Assembly (NCBI RefSeq): GCF_020923435.1
Contig: NZ_CP087263.1
Coordinates: 3,925,970 to 3,989,969, forward strand
Direction of reading: 5' to 3'
Source: Brevibacillus humidisoli
Lineage (GTDB): Bacteria > Bacillota > Bacilli > Brevibacillales > Brevibacillaceae
DNA: 64,000 nucleotides
Of the stretch, positions 7,212-17,087 are shown one piece after another. Position 1 is the stretch's first letter. The number at the start of each line of letters is the position of its first letter. The notes below the pieces were generated by a model. That model searched no databases. It was not told the DNA's origin and saw only the letters and a program-made list of their open reading frames with translations. A program made the translations under genes and the position numbers.

Positions 7212-7708
7212 GGGCTAACCACCATCCTGCGGTCGTCATCCCGCTCTTCCAGCACAATGCCATCATGTTTGTACCGTTTCAAGATAAAATGGGTGGCAGT
7301 TGAGATGACAGAGTCGAGCGTCGCCAGTTTCTGTGAGACAAAACTGGACACCTCCCGCATCGTCTTGCCCTCCAGTACGACAGACAAATCATAGCCGGCA
7401 CCAGACATCAGATAGACGGCCTTTACTTCAGGAAAACGGCAGATACGTTCTGCCACCTCGTCAAATCCGACTTCCCGCTTCGGAGTCACTTTCACGTCTA
7501 TCATCGCAGTCACATAGGGATTGTCGTCGATTCGTTCCCAGTTGACCAGTGCCGGAAATTTGACAATCACTTTTTCGTCGACCAAAGCCTGAATCTCTTG
7601 TTCCACCTCATCTGCTGTCGTTCCCAGCAGTTTGGCCAACTGCGAGCTGTTCAGACGGCTGTCCTCTTCCAACAGCCGCAGCAGTTCTGTCCGCTGTTGC
7701 TTGTTCAT
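7208..7708 (-). CDS. alaR: Lrp/AsnC family regulator, AlaR/YugG-like
   Basis: A 166-residue regulator with an N-terminal winged helix-turn-helix (about 5-55, DSRLNSSQLAKLLGTTADEVEQEIQALVDEKVI) and a C-terminal RAM domain (about 65-145) that binds amino acids and forms octamers. It sits directly before and overlaps the aminotransferase gene by 4 bases. B. subtilis AlaR activates alaT in response to alanine; I infer the same here from order and length. GGAGTGGAATC precedes the ATG. The upstream 7709-7900 shows no convincing sigma-A promoter; a TATAGT is present near 7763 without a good -35. Confidence 0.8.
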   Translation of the reverse strand: MNKQQRTELLRLLEEDSRLNSSQLAKLLGTTADEVEQEIQALVDEKVIVKFPALVNWERIDDNPYVTAMIDVKVTPKREVGFDEVAERICRFPEVKAVYLMSGAGYDLSVVLEGKTMREVSSFVSQKLATLDSVISTATHFILKRYKHDGIVLEERDDDRRMVVSP

Positions 7709-7900
7709 GATTCCACTCCAACCCTTCTTTGGTTTGAATCTTTTGACAAATCATCTTTCAGACTATAGTCAAAGAGCTACTCTCCTTCTTTACGTTGTCT
7801 ACAGCCTGAATCTGTCTTTTTTTTGCGTGATCGCATTTCCATAATAATAGCACAGAGGGAGCACAGCACAAGGTACTGGAAATAGAAAAAAAGATTTGAA

Positions 7901-7943
7901 CAAAAAAACAGCTGTTCTCCGTATTTGCCGGAGAACATGCTGT
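7901..7943 (-). terminator. intrinsic terminator after murA
   Basis: A 14-bp stem with one bulged A (7908-7921 with 7929-7943) and 7-base loop is followed on the minus strand by TTTTTTTG. It lies about 70 bases past the murA stop and separates murA from alaR. The rest of 7709-8014 holds only the alaR upstream region. Confidence 0.9.
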
Positions 7944-8014
7944 CTGGGTCTTTCTAACATGTCTGGCTGAATGATGGCCTGCTGTGCCCGGTAGAAGCAG
8001 CACATGGCGTACAT

Positions 8015-9361
8015 TTATGCCAGATTGACAGAGAGATTGACCTGGCCGGTCTGTTTCGCTTTCGGCTGCATATCGGTTTCATCTGCCGCAGATGTGCTTT
8101 CTTGTTCCTTTACCCGCTTTACATCCGCACCCAAAGCCTGCAGCTTTTCGGCGAAGTTGACATAGCCCCGGTCCAGATGCTCTAGACCGATCACTTCCGT
8201 CTCTCCTTCGGCAATCAAGCCTGCCAGCACCAGCGCGGCACCCGCCCGCAGGTCGGTTGCGCACACTCTGCAACCGGTCAGTTGAGCGCCTCCTTCGACA
8301 ATCGCACTTCGTCCTTCGATCTTGATATTGGCGCTCATGCGGCGGAACTCTTCGACATGCATAAAACGATTTTCAAAAACGGTCTCGGTGACAATGCTTG
8401 TCCCCTCTGATGCAAGCAGCAAAGCCATGATTTGCGACTGCATATCCGTAGGGAAACCAGGATACGGCAAAGTCTTCACGTCAACAGCCCGCAAGGATTC
8501 TGTACGCTTCACGCGTACACCGTTTTCCTGCTCGTCAACCTCTACACCCATCTCCCGCAACTTGGCGGTGATCGGCTTCAAGTGATCGCAAATCACACCT
8601 TCTACAAAGACATCTCCACCTGAAATAGCTGCAGCGACCATAAACGTGCCCGCCTCGATCCGATCGGGAATGACCGCATGGGTGCAGCCGTGCAGCCGAT
8701 CTACTCCCTCAATGCGGATTGAGCCTGTCCCGGCGCCGCGGATCTTGGCTCCCATACCATTGAGAAAGTTGGCCAGATCCACGATCTCCGGTTCTTCCGC
8801 CGCATTTTCAATCACCGTAGTACCTTCGGCAATGGCTGCCGCCATCATGATATTTTCTGTAGCGCCGACACTAGCCACATCGAGATAGATCTTGGCGCCT
8901 TTCAGTCGACCGTCTGCAACCGCCTCGATAAAACCTTGTCCAATCTCGATTTTGGCCCCCATCGCTTCAAAGCCTTTGAGATGCTGGTCGATCGGCCTCG
9001 TCCCGATTGCACAACCGCCTGGCAGGGCGATTCGCGCCTTGCCCCGCCGAGCAAGCAGCGGTCCCATCACCAGAAACGAAGCTCGCATCTTGCGAACCAA
9101 CTCATATGGGGCTTCACAACCATCCAGGTTGGCAGCATTGATCGTCAACATCTCGTCTTCATATGTAATCGATATCTGGAGCGTTTTCAAAAGCTCGCAG
9201 ATCGTATATACGTCATCTAATGCCGGTACATCATGGATGACACATGTCCCCTCTTCCGCCAGAATTGAGGCTGCAATAATCGGGAGGACGGCGTTTTTTG
9301 CACCGGACACTTTTACCTTACCCGCTAATGCCTTACCACCGCGGACAATAATTTTTTCCAA
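8015..9361 (-). CDS. murA: UDP-N-acetylglucosamine 1-carboxyvinyltransferase MurA
   Basis: A 448-residue cytoplasmic enzyme that transfers enolpyruvate from PEP to UDP-GlcNAc, the first committed step of peptidoglycan synthesis. [15 protein letters not shown] (18-32) holds the conserved Lys-Asn pair and [15 protein letters not shown] the catalytic loop with C117, the fosfomycin target. The EPSP-synthase repeats fill residues 1-420. An unusual acidic/polar tail of about 28 residues follows ([10 protein letters not shown] onward), not part of the normal fold. It lies 18 bases after ywmB in the conserved ywzB-ywmB-murA order, so it corresponds to the MurAA copy of B. subtilis. Confidence 0.97.
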   Translation of the reverse strand: MEKIIVRGGKALAGKVKVSGAKNAVLPIIAASILAEEGTCVIHDVPALDDVYTICELLKTLQISITYEDEMLTINAANLDGCEAPYELVRKMRASFLVMGPLLARRGKARIALPGGCAIGTRPIDQHLKGFEAMGAKIEIGQGFIEAVADGRLKGAKIYLDVASVGATENIMMAAAIAEGTTVIENAAEEPEIVDLANFLNGMGAKIRGAGTGSIRIEGVDRLHGCTHAVIPDRIEAGTFMVAAAISGGDVFVEGVICDHLKPITAKLREMGVEVDEQENGVRVKRTESLRAVDVKTLPYPGFPTDMQSQIMALLLASEGTSIVTETVFENRFMHVEEFRRMSANIKIEGRSAIVEGGAQLTGCRVCATDLRAGAALVLAGLIAEGETEVIGLEHLDRGYVNFAEKLQALGADVKRVKEQESTSAADETDMQPKAKQTGQVNLSVNLA

Positions 9362-9379
9362 TGAAATCCCTCCGGGTGC

Positions 9380-10138
9380 TTAGTATTCCGCTGTTATGAT
9401 CGGTGTCCCTGCGGTGATTCGCGTTATCTCACCCATTGTATCGGTATGGGTAGCTACTTGCAGATTCATCTTGTGTTGACCCGTCTTGATCCAGTGCTGC
9501 CACTGTCCGGCATAAGCGGACAAACTCAGTACTGTCTCATCGTGCAGACGCTCAACTGGTTGCGCACGGAGATATTGTAAAACGGCGAAAACTTTACCTT
9601 CCTGTTGATCATCACTCAGTGTATCACTGTATATTCCGCGAACACAAGTGCTAAAATGCGGAATTGCCGATTTTTCGGCTAATCTCTCCGTCACCTGCTG
9701 ATACAGCTGTTCCAGATCCTTGAGAGCGGAACGCTCACCTGTCATTTTGACGACTAAATAGGTACGAAATCCGGAATTCTGCGGTACACCGACGAATCGT
9801 ACATGGAGCTTCGCTTCACCAAAAACACCCAGCGTTTGCATGATATATGTTCCCTTGTCCTGTTGAGGATCCTGTGGAACCGAAAGCCCGAGAAGGCTGT
9901 TCCACTCATTGGCTTTTGCCCTTAGGTACTCTGCATCAGGCAGATGGTCACCATCAATGGTAGCGCGCAACTCGACCTCGCTCACCTGTGCACCGGATGC
10001 TTCTACCGCCTCGAGCAGGGCTGCAGCGCTATCCCAGGAACTAGACGGCTGATCGTCCGCTGACAGTACCGGCAGACCAACAGCGACCAGCAATAATACC
10101 GCTAGGAGCAGGCTCCCCCGCCATGTATGCTTCTCCAT
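9380..10138 (-). CDS. ywmB: YwmB family secreted protein
   Basis: A 252-residue protein with a typical signal peptide (MEKHTWRGSLLLAVLLLVAVG, cleavage probably after LSA) and a YwmB domain with two TBP-like repeats. It includes KGTYIMQTLGVFGEAKLHVRFVG, VVKMTGER and a single conserved cysteine in HFSTCVRGIYSD. Function is unknown; the gene is conserved directly upstream of murA and spoIID in Bacillales. I use the ATG at 10138 because GGGGAGAGAGAAG precedes it and it opens the signal peptide; an in-frame ATG 25 codons earlier has no good ribosome binding site. Confidence 0.85.
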   Translation of the reverse strand: MEKHTWRGSLLLAVLLLVAVGLPVLSADDQPSSSWDSAAALLEAVEASGAQVSEVELRATIDGDHLPDAEYLRAKANEWNSLLGLSVPQDPQQDKGTYIMQTLGVFGEAKLHVRFVGVPQNSGFRTYLVVKMTGERSALKDLEQLYQQVTERLAEKSAIPHFSTCVRGIYSDTLSDDQQEGKVFAVLQYLRAQPVERLHDETVLSLSAYAGQWQHWIKTGQHKMNLQVATHTDTMGEITRITAGTPIITAEY

Positions 10139-10225
10139 CTTCTCTCTCCCCGTTTCTTCTTCTTTACAACTATTCTTAACGGGAAAATGGAGATACATAC
10201 CAGTGCCGACCAATCCATTCGCTAT

Positions 10226-10462
10226 TTACTGAAAGAGATTTTGCAGCAGCAGGGAATGACCTAGGTACTCCATAAAAAACTGAGCCACGCCGTGTCCGAT
10301 AAAGATGGACAACAGGACTTGCAGCAGCTTGGCTTGGGCCCCGTCCGGTTTCTTGACGAACAAATCAAACCGAAACGCTTGCAAGGCCCACCAGCTAATG
10401 GCAATAAAGATAATTGTCAGGACAATATACAAAAGCGCGGATATGCCGACGGAGTTTACCAT
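10226..10462 (-). CDS. ywzB: DUF1146 (YwzB) small membrane protein
   Basis: A 78-residue protein with two predicted membrane segments (about 6-28 and 46-66) joined by a basic loop (FRFDLFVKKPDGAQAKLLQ), the DUF1146/YwzB layout. GGAGGT lies 6 bases before the ATG. The family sits between respiratory genes (atp or nuo) and ywmB-murA in Bacillales, and no function is established. Its 3' end is 87 bases from the ywmB start, so ywzB-ywmB-murA are likely one transcript. The 260 bases upstream hold the nuo terminator and no promoter that I can define with confidence. Confidence 0.85.
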   Translation of the reverse strand: MVNSVGISALLYIVLTIIFIAISWWALQAFRFDLFVKKPDGAQAKLLQVLLSIFIGHGVAQFFMEYLGHSLLLQNLFQ

Positions 10463-10663
10463 TTGATTACCTCCAATTCGTTTACTTCAAACCCTTTTTT
10501 CCGTTTTCAGATCTTCTCTTACTCTGAACGGGTAAAGAACTCGGACTGACGAAAAACGGCGACTGGTAAGCGATCACCACCAAGCATGGCCGCCGCCTTA
10601 CCGCTTCCTATCGTTTCTCGCCCGTCGCAGTGCTTTACTCCTGCCGGATGCGCCGACGGAGGA

Positions 10664-10703
10664 AGAAAAAAGAGAGGGAGATGGTATGCAGCCCCTCTCT
10701 TTT
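10664..10703 (-). terminator. intrinsic terminator of the nuo operon
   Basis: On the minus strand AAAAGAGAGGGG pairs with CCCTCTCTTTT across a 13-base loop and is followed by TTTCTTCC, about 17 bases past the nuoN stop. Confidence 0.85.
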
Positions 10704-10719
10704 GGTCCAACCGTCATCC

Positions 10720-12258
10720 TTATTTGCTGGGAACCAACATATTGCCGAAGTCAAACCCTGAGTTGAAGTTGGCATGGATAAAATCGATAGCTGTGCCAGG
10801 CATAATGCCAAACAGCACCGTCAACACAGCGGTAATGGTTACGACAGTTGCAACACCAGCCGGAAAGACCACCCGTGTCTCCTCACGCCCAGGTCGCATA
10901 TACATCTGCCGGATGATCCCAAAGTAATAGTAGTACGAAACAACACTAGTGGCAATCATCACTGCAGACAGCCAATAGTTCTCATGCCAGATCGCACTCC
11001 AGAAGATGTAAAACTTGCCGAAAAAGCCGGCTGTTACAGGGATCCCGGCCAGCGACAGCAGGAAGATGCTCATCGCAATGGCGGCAAACGGCGAACGATG
11101 ATACAAACCAGCGAACGCTTTGAGATCCTCCGTCTGCTGCTCACGTGTCACGACCATGATCACGGCAAATGCGCCAAAGGCCATCAGCAGATAAGCGAAC
11201 AGGTAAAAGAGCGCCTGTTCAAAGAAGAGCGAGGTGAGCGTGACGAACGGTACGAGCAGATATCCTGCCTGGGCCACACCGGAATAGGCCATCATCCGCT
11301 TGACGTTTGTCTGCCGTAATGCCATGGTATTGCCGATAATCATCGATAAAGCGGCGATAATGGACAGATAGAAGCTGAGATCTTCCATAAAGACCCGTCC
11401 GCCTTCTGGTGCTTTTTCCGGATTGTACAGGCCGATAAAAGCGATCAGCAGCAGCCGAAAGACGAGGGCAAATCCCGCCGCCTTGGAGACGGTCGTCAAA
11501 AACGCGGTTACCGGTGTCGGAGCCCCTTGATACACATCGGGAGCCCACATGTGATTGGGCACAGTGGAGATTTTAAAACTGAGCCCGACGACCAGGCAGG
11601 CAAACGCGAGCAGGACAAGAAACCCAAACCCGGCAACATAAGCCTCATTGAGCCGCTGGGTGATCTGGTACAGGTTGGTCGTCCCAGTCAGCCCGTATAC
11701 GTATGACATCCCGAACAAAGTAAAGGCTGTTGCAATGGATCCCGATACGACGTATTTAAAGGCAGCCTCATTGGACTGCAGCCTTTTTTTGCGCAAACCA
11801 ACCAAGACGTAGGAGGAGAGCGACAACAGCTCCAAGCCGATAAACAGGGTGAGCAGGTCGGCCGAGGAGGCCATCACCATCGCACCGAGCAATCCGGTCA
11901 GCAGCAGGTAATAGTACTCTCCGCTGTGCTGTACTTCCCCCGTCTTCATATAGGAGAGGGAGAGCAGCAGAGTAAACGCCACCCCACCGAGAAACAGCAG
12001 CTTAAAGGCGTTGCCGAAATCGTCGACGCGCAGCATGTCGGCCATATATGAGAATGGTTCGTCCAGTGCCTGCATGTTGGAGACGACAAATCCCCCTGCC
12101 ACCACGACACCTGCCAAGGCCAGCCAGCCGAGGATCGCCCGATTGGCCCGCTTGCCCATAAACAAGTCGATTAGAGAAAGCAGCGTTGCAAAGCCCAAAA
12201 TGATGAACTCGGGTAGAAGGTAGCTCCAATCGTAAGAAAAGATATCTTTTACTTCCAT
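10720..12258 (-). CDS. nuoN: NADH-quinone oxidoreductase subunit N
   Basis: A 512-residue antiporter-like membrane subunit of complex I with about 14 membrane helices. The proton_antipo_M core is clear: LLTLFIGLELLSLSSYVLVGL with the conserved TM5 glutamate, and APDVYQGAPTPVTAFLTTVSKAAGF around TM7-8. It moves protons across the membrane when quinone is reduced. It is the last of eleven nuo genes, 3 bases after nuoM, and is followed by a strong terminator. Confidence 0.96.
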   Translation of the reverse strand: MEVKDIFSYDWSYLLPEFIILGFATLLSLIDLFMGKRANRAILGWLALAGVVVAGGFVVSNMQALDEPFSYMADMLRVDDFGNAFKLLFLGGVAFTLLLSLSYMKTGEVQHSGEYYYLLLTGLLGAMVMASSADLLTLFIGLELLSLSSYVLVGLRKKRLQSNEAAFKYVVSGSIATAFTLFGMSYVYGLTGTTNLYQITQRLNEAYVAGFGFLVLLAFACLVVGLSFKISTVPNHMWAPDVYQGAPTPVTAFLTTVSKAAGFALVFRLLLIAFIGLYNPEKAPEGGRVFMEDLSFYLSIIAALSMIIGNTMALRQTNVKRMMAYSGVAQAGYLLVPFVTLTSLFFEQALFYLFAYLLMAFGAFAVIMVVTREQQTEDLKAFAGLYHRSPFAAIAMSIFLLSLAGIPVTAGFFGKFYIFWSAIWHENYWLSAVMIATSVVSYYYYFGIIRQMYMRPGREETRVVFPAGVATVVTITAVLTVLFGIMPGTAIDFIHANFNSGFDFGNMLVPSK

Positions 12259-12261
12259 CGC

Positions 12262-13818
12262 TTACCCTCCTATTCCCGTTACGATTGGTACAATGGTTTT
12301 CAGCGTTTCTTGCAGTGGATCGCTCAGCACAGCCGGATAAATCCCGAGCAGGATGATAAAACCGAGCAGGACGATCATCGGGATCACTTCGATAGGCTGC
12401 GCATCGGCCAAGCTCAGGAACCGATCCGGTGTGGGGCCAAACGTGGTGCGGAGAATGGCCCGCAGCAGGTAAGCTGCTGTCAAGATGATGCCCAGTGCCC
12501 CAATGGTCCCGATCACCGGCATGGTACCAAACAGTCCGAGGAAGGCAAGGAACTCACTAATGAAGCCGGACATCCCCGGCAGTCCCAGGGAGGCCATCGC
12601 TGCGGCCAGCAAGATCCCGCTGACAAACGGCATCGATCTGGCCAGTCCCCCCAATTCATCGATCTGCGATGTCTCTACGCGCTCCCAGATCACGCCAATC
12701 AGGAAAAACAGCAGCGCTGAGATAAAACCGTGGGAGATCGTCTGAAAGACAGCACCCTGGAAGCCAATCGTATTCATCGCAGCAAAGCCGAGCAGGACAA
12801 TCCCCATGTGGCTGATACTGGAGTATGCCATCACCATCTTCAGATCTTTTTGCACAAACGCCAATACGGCACCGTACAAAATATTGATCACCCCAAGGAT
12901 GGCCATCCAGGTAGCGAAGAAGTAGGCTTGCTCAGGGAAAAACCCGATCCCTAGACGAATCAATCCGTAGGCGCCCATCTTCAGCAGGATGCCGGAGTGG
13001 ATCATCACGATCGGCACGGGAGCCTGTACGTGAACCCTCAGCATCCAGGTATGGAACGGAAAGATCGGCAGCTTGATACCGAAGGCAATGAACAAAGCGA
13101 GAAACAGAGCGGCCAAAAGACCAGGCTTAACCTGCTCCATCATCGCCAGAAAATCGGGCGAGGTCAGGATCTGTCTCAACTCTGTCATGTTCATCGTAGG
13201 GTCGGCATTCAACTGCGGTGCCGTCCAAAAGATGGCGATAAAGGCTATCAACATGATCGCCGAGCCGATACCATTGTAGATCAGAAACTTGTTCGCTGCC
13301 CGCTCCCGTTCAGAGTAGCCCCAGATCCCGATCAGGAAATACGCCGGGATCAAGGTCAATTCGAAGAAGATGAAGAACAGAAGCAGGTTTTGTGTCGCAA
13401 ACACGCCAAACATCCCGATCAAGAGCAGGTGAAAGAGGATGAAGTACTCTTTCAGACGACGCTTGATCTGCCACGATGCAATGGCCGCCAGCGTTCCGAC
13501 GATCGCTGTCAGCACGATCAACGGCATGGAAATCCCATCTACTCCCATGTCGTAGTTGATCGGGAAGGTAAACAAATCACCGCCCGCTCCTACTCCGATC
13601 GGAACGGCGATCCAGGGCAGATGCTCGACAAACTGCATCTGCGATTGCTGATAGTCAAAGTTGGCAAATAACATCAGCGACAGGATCAGCGGCAGCAGCG
13701 TACCGATGATGCCGATCTGTTTGATGATCCCGCCATGTTGCTTGGGGACGAACGCCAGGATCAGAATTGCCAAGAGCGGTGAAAAGGTAATCAGGCTAAG
13801 CAACATACTATTGTCCAT
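12262..13818 (-). CDS. nuoM: NADH-quinone oxidoreductase subunit M
   Basis: A 518-residue antiporter-like proton-pumping subunit. Landmarks are FFIFFELTLIPAYFLIGIWGY (TM5 glutamate), IAFGIKLPIFPFHTWMLRVHVQAPVPIVMIHSGILLKMGAYGL (TM7-8 lysine and the LPxHTWL-like motif) and YSSISHMGIVLLG. Its start overlaps the end of nuoL by 11 bases, typical of tight coupling in this operon. NuoM sits between NuoN and NuoL in the membrane arm. Confidence 0.97.
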   Translation of the reverse strand: MDNSMLLSLITFSPLLAILILAFVPKQHGGIIKQIGIIGTLLPLILSLMLFANFDYQQSQMQFVEHLPWIAVPIGVGAGGDLFTFPINYDMGVDGISMPLIVLTAIVGTLAAIASWQIKRRLKEYFILFHLLLIGMFGVFATQNLLLFFIFFELTLIPAYFLIGIWGYSERERAANKFLIYNGIGSAIMLIAFIAIFWTAPQLNADPTMNMTELRQILTSPDFLAMMEQVKPGLLAALFLALFIAFGIKLPIFPFHTWMLRVHVQAPVPIVMIHSGILLKMGAYGLIRLGIGFFPEQAYFFATWMAILGVINILYGAVLAFVQKDLKMVMAYSSISHMGIVLLGFAAMNTIGFQGAVFQTISHGFISALLFFLIGVIWERVETSQIDELGGLARSMPFVSGILLAAAMASLGLPGMSGFISEFLAFLGLFGTMPVIGTIGALGIILTAAYLLRAILRTTFGPTPDRFLSLADAQPIEVIPMIVLLGFIILLGIYPAVLSDPLQETLKTIVPIVTGIGG

Positions 13819-15721
13819 TCGGGATACCTCCTAGCACCGTGAACCCAGCGACCAACAGGACCAATCCGAGCAGAACGACAAAGCCGTACGTTTGTACCTG
13901 GCCGTTTTGGATACGCGCATGCAAGATACCGATACCATTGGTGATGTTGGCCACAAGTGCCACCAAGCCGTCCACGATGTAACGGTCAATCAGGTTGAGC
14001 AGAATGCCCAGCCATTTGAGCGGTCGGACAAACACAGCGTGATAAATTTCATCAATGTAGTACTTCCGGTACGAGAGTTGATACAGCCATGGCAGCGGAC
14101 GGGAGATGATGTCGGACGATACGGTCCGTTTCACGTACATCAGATAGGCCAACAGGATTCCCAGAACAGATACCAGAATCGCAACCACCTGTACCCAGAT
14201 CGCCGCGTGGCCTTCCTCTGTACCGAACGACTTGCTCAGGTATTCTCCGATGCTGCCGGATACCAGCCAGTCCTGAAGGATCGGTGCAAACGGCGTATTG
14301 ACGAATCCCGCAACGACGGCGAGCACAGCTAGAATCAAAAGCGGCACCGTCATCACCGCCGGGGATTCATGAGCTCCGTCAGCTCCACCGCGTCGCTCGC
14401 CGGTAAAGGTCAGGAAGTAAAGCCGGAACATGTAAAAAGCGGTGAAAAAGGCAGCAATCAGTCCCAGCCATAATAGATCGAAGCGGTGTGCACTGTAGGC
14501 AGCGCCCAGGATGGCTTCCTTGGAGAAAAATCCGGAAAGCGGCGGGATTCCCGCAATCGCCAGGCAGCCGATCAGGAACACACCTGCGGTGATCGGCATT
14601 TTTTTGCGCAGACCACCCATTTCAAACACGTCCTGGGTATGTACGGCATGAATCACACTGCCTGCCGCTAAAAACAACAGCGCCTTAAAAAAGGCGTGGG
14701 TCATTAAATGGAACGTACCGGCGACATAACCAACCGCCCCAGCAACTCCCAAAGCCATCATCATATAACCCAGCTGACTGACCGTTGAGTAGGCCAGAAC
14801 ACGCTTGATGTCACGTTGTGTCAAGCCAATCGAAGCAGCGAAGATGGCGGTGAATCCACCTACATAGGCAACCACGTTCAGTGCGGTCGGCGAAGCGATA
14901 AACAGCGGATACGTGGCCGCAACCAGATACACCCCGGCCGCTACCATCGTCGCGGCGTGGATCAACGCGGATACCGGTGTGGGACCTTCCATCGCGTCGG
15001 GCAGCCAGGTATGCAGCGGAAACTGACCTGACTTACCTATCGCTCCGATAAAGATCAGAATCGCAGCCAAGGTAATCATCCACGGCTCCAGTCTGCCGGC
15101 TGATACCGCATTGAAGATTTCGGAGTAGTCAAAGCTTCCGGTCCACCAGAACAGCAAGATGATTCCGATAAACAGGCCTACATCGCCAATCCGTGTGACG
15201 ATAAATGCCTTTTTGGCAGCCGCTTTTGCTTCTGGTTTGAAGTAGTAGTAGCCTACCAGTAAAAATGAACAGACCCCGACCAACTCCCAGAAAATGTACA
15301 CCTGCAGCAGATTGGGAGAAATCACAAGGCCGAGCATTGAAAAAGTAAACAATGACAGATACTGATAAAAGACCGGATAGCGCTCGTCTCCGTGCATATA
15401 GCCGCGGGAGTAGATTTGGACGAGCAGGCTGACCAGCGTTACAATCACCAGCATCATCGCGTTCAACTGGTTTACCTCAAAACCCATCTCGACGACAGAC
15501 TGGCCGATCTGCAGCCATTCCACCGGTAGTTTGTAGTCGATCGCCCCTTCTTGAAAACGTGCCCACAAGGTCATGACGGATAGCACGAACGAAATCGCTA
15601 CCGCAACGATCCCCAGATAAGCCGCAGCTTCTTTCAACTGTCGGCCGAACGAGACGATCAGCGTGAAAGCAAATAGCGGAAAAAGAGGAATCAGCCAGGC
15701 GTATTGCATGATCGTATCCAT
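13808..15721 (-). CDS. nuoL: NADH-quinone oxidoreductase subunit L
   Basis: A 637-residue distal membrane subunit, longer than M and N because it ends in the lateral helix HL and a final membrane helix (GFVVLLGLVLLVAGFTVLGGI). The core shows FWELVGVCSFLLVGYYYFKPEAKAAAKKAFIVTRIGD, IGKSGQFPLHTWLPDAMEGPTPVSALIHAATMVAAGVYL and YSTVSQLGYMMMALG. The ATG at 15721 has AGGTG before it; a second ATG four codons later is also possible. It is 65 bases after nuoK. Confidence 0.97.
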   Translation of the reverse strand: MDTIMQYAWLIPLFPLFAFTLIVSFGRQLKEAAAYLGIVAVAISFVLSVMTLWARFQEGAIDYKLPVEWLQIGQSVVEMGFEVNQLNAMMLVIVTLVSLLVQIYSRGYMHGDERYPVFYQYLSLFTFSMLGLVISPNLLQVYIFWELVGVCSFLLVGYYYFKPEAKAAAKKAFIVTRIGDVGLFIGIILLFWWTGSFDYSEIFNAVSAGRLEPWMITLAAILIFIGAIGKSGQFPLHTWLPDAMEGPTPVSALIHAATMVAAGVYLVAATYPLFIASPTALNVVAYVGGFTAIFAASIGLTQRDIKRVLAYSTVSQLGYMMMALGVAGAVGYVAGTFHLMTHAFFKALLFLAAGSVIHAVHTQDVFEMGGLRKKMPITAGVFLIGCLAIAGIPPLSGFFSKEAILGAAYSAHRFDLLWLGLIAAFFTAFYMFRLYFLTFTGERRGGADGAHESPAVMTVPLLILAVLAVVAGFVNTPFAPILQDWLVSGSIGEYLSKSFGTEEGHAAIWVQVVAILVSVLGILLAYLMYVKRTVSSDIISRPLPWLYQLSYRKYYIDEIYHAVFVRPLKWLGILLNLIDRYIVDGLVALVANITNGIGILHARIQNGQVQTYGFVVLLGLVLLVAGFTVLGGIPNGQ

Positions 15722-15786
15722 AATTCACCTATCCTTTTCCCTGTTTTGGAGGCTGGATAAAGAAGCAAGCATCTTTCCCATCCTCT

Positions 15787-16104
15787 TTAGCGCTTCATCG
15801 TGTCCATCTCGTCCACGTTCACCGTGTCACGGTTGCGGTACAGCGAGATCAAAATGGCGATGCCCACTGCTACTTCAGCGGCCGCTACAGTCATCGTAAA
15901 CAGGGTAAAGATCTGCCCTGTAATCGACGCGTACAGTCCGTACTTGGCAAAAGCGACCAGATTAATGTTCACAGCATTTAGCATCAATTCTATGGACAGC
16001 AGCACGACAATCGCATTTCGTTTCGTCAGTGCCCCGTACAGCCCAATACTGAAGAGGATGAGAGCAATCAGCAGGTAGAGCGGAAGGGATACTTCAAAGA
16101 TCAT
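15787..16104 (-). CDS. nuoK: NADH-quinone oxidoreductase subunit K
   Basis: A 105-residue membrane subunit with three helices. [23 protein letters not shown] contains the conserved glutamate of TM2 that lines the central proton path of complex I; a second conserved glutamate is in TM3 ([12 protein letters not shown]). It overlaps nuoJ by 4 bases. The length is standard for the family. Confidence 0.97.
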   Translation of the reverse strand: MIFEVSLPLYLLIALILFSIGLYGALTKRNAIVVLLSIELMLNAVNINLVAFAKYGLYASITGQIFTLFTMTVAAAEVAVGIAILISLYRNRDTVNVDEMDTMKR

Positions 16105-16619
16105 TCGTTCTCACCCTCCTTTTTGGCCAGGATAATCGCACCGACTAATGCGACCAGCAGCAAGACCGAGGTCAACTCAAACGGGATGACAAACTTGGTG
16201 AAGATCTCCGTACCCAGCTGCGTAGCGTTGTCGACCTGTGCAGCGGTCGAACGGTCCGGCGCCGGAACCCACGGCGTATTCTGAATGCCCCAAAAGATGA
16301 TGACGAAGAAAACAGCCACGATGAGAAAGCTAAGCCAGCCTTTGTTTGCTTTGGATACCCCTTCATCCATCGCATCGTGTCTAGTCAGCATGATCCCGAA
16401 CAGCATGAGAATCGAGATCGCACCGGAGTATACGAGCACCTGCGAGATAGCCACAAACTCCGCTTCCAGCAGGACAAACAGACCGGCGATGCTTAAAAAG
16501 GTAACACCGAGCGAGATGACCATATGTACCACACGGGTGAAGCTGATCATAAAGACAGCTCCCCCGATCGTCAGCAAGGAAAGGACGGCAAATGCGAGAA
16601 ACGTTCCGCTCACCTGCAT
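16101..16619 (-). CDS. nuoJ: NADH-quinone oxidoreductase subunit J
   Basis: A 172-residue membrane subunit with five helices. [41 protein letters not shown] is the diagnostic TM2-TM3 region with the pi-bulge helix and conserved Glu/Tyr. It sits near the quinone-binding end of the membrane arm with subunits A, H and K. It starts 2 bases after nuoI and overlaps nuoK by 4 bases. Confidence 0.96.
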   Translation of the reverse strand: MQVSGTFLAFAVLSLLTIGGAVFMISFTRVVHMVISLGVTFLSIAGLFVLLEAEFVAISQVLVYSGAISILMLFGIMLTRHDAMDEGVSKANKGWLSFLIVAVFFVIIFWGIQNTPWVPAPDRSTAAQVDNATQLGTEIFTKFVIPFELTSVLLLVALVGAIILAKKEGENE

Positions 16620-16621
16620 CG

Positions 16622-17035
16622 CTAGTTTTCCTCCCTGACGTTGGTATTGTTATCGTCTAGCCACTTCAGATTTTTGTACAGCTCATCCCGACTGTAGGAG
16701 GCCAGTTCGAAGTTGTTGGTCATCACAATCGCTTCTGTCGGACAAACCTCCGTACAGAGGTCGCAAAGAATGCAAATTTCAAAGTTAATATCGTAGGTGT
16801 CGATGATCTTACCCTTCTTTTCCGGATCGGGGTGCGGTTTGCCCGTCAGCTGAATGCATTGGGTCGGACAAATACGCGCACATTGATTACAGACAATACA
16901 TTTTTCCGGAGAAAAGTGTTGGATACCACGAAACCTGGGTGGCATCGGATAAGGAACGTCGGGATAGGAGTGTGTCACCTTTTTTTCCGACAGTTTCTTT
17001 AGCGTATATCCCAGTCCTTTGGCAAATCCTAACAT
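16622..17035 (-). CDS. nuoI: NADH-quinone oxidoreductase subunit I (2x 4Fe-4S)
   Basis: A 137-residue ferredoxin-like subunit with two four-cysteine motifs, CIVCNQCARICP (about 46-57) and CILCDLCTEVCP (about 92-103), which bind clusters N6a and N6b and pass electrons toward NuoB. It lies between nuoH and nuoJ in the usual order. Because nuoE, nuoF and nuoG are missing from the operon, NuoI may receive electrons from a donor other than the standard NADH module. Confidence 0.97.
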   Translation of the reverse strand: MLGFAKGLGYTLKKLSEKKVTHSYPDVPYPMPPRFRGIQHFSPEKCIVCNQCARICPTQCIQLTGKPHPDPEKKGKIIDTYDINFEICILCDLCTEVCPTEAIVMTNNFELASYSRDELYKNLKWLDDNNTNVREEN

Positions 17036-17087
17036 GATTGTTCACCCCTTATCGTTTACTGGGACAAGCAGCTTTTCCGAGTTCTGT

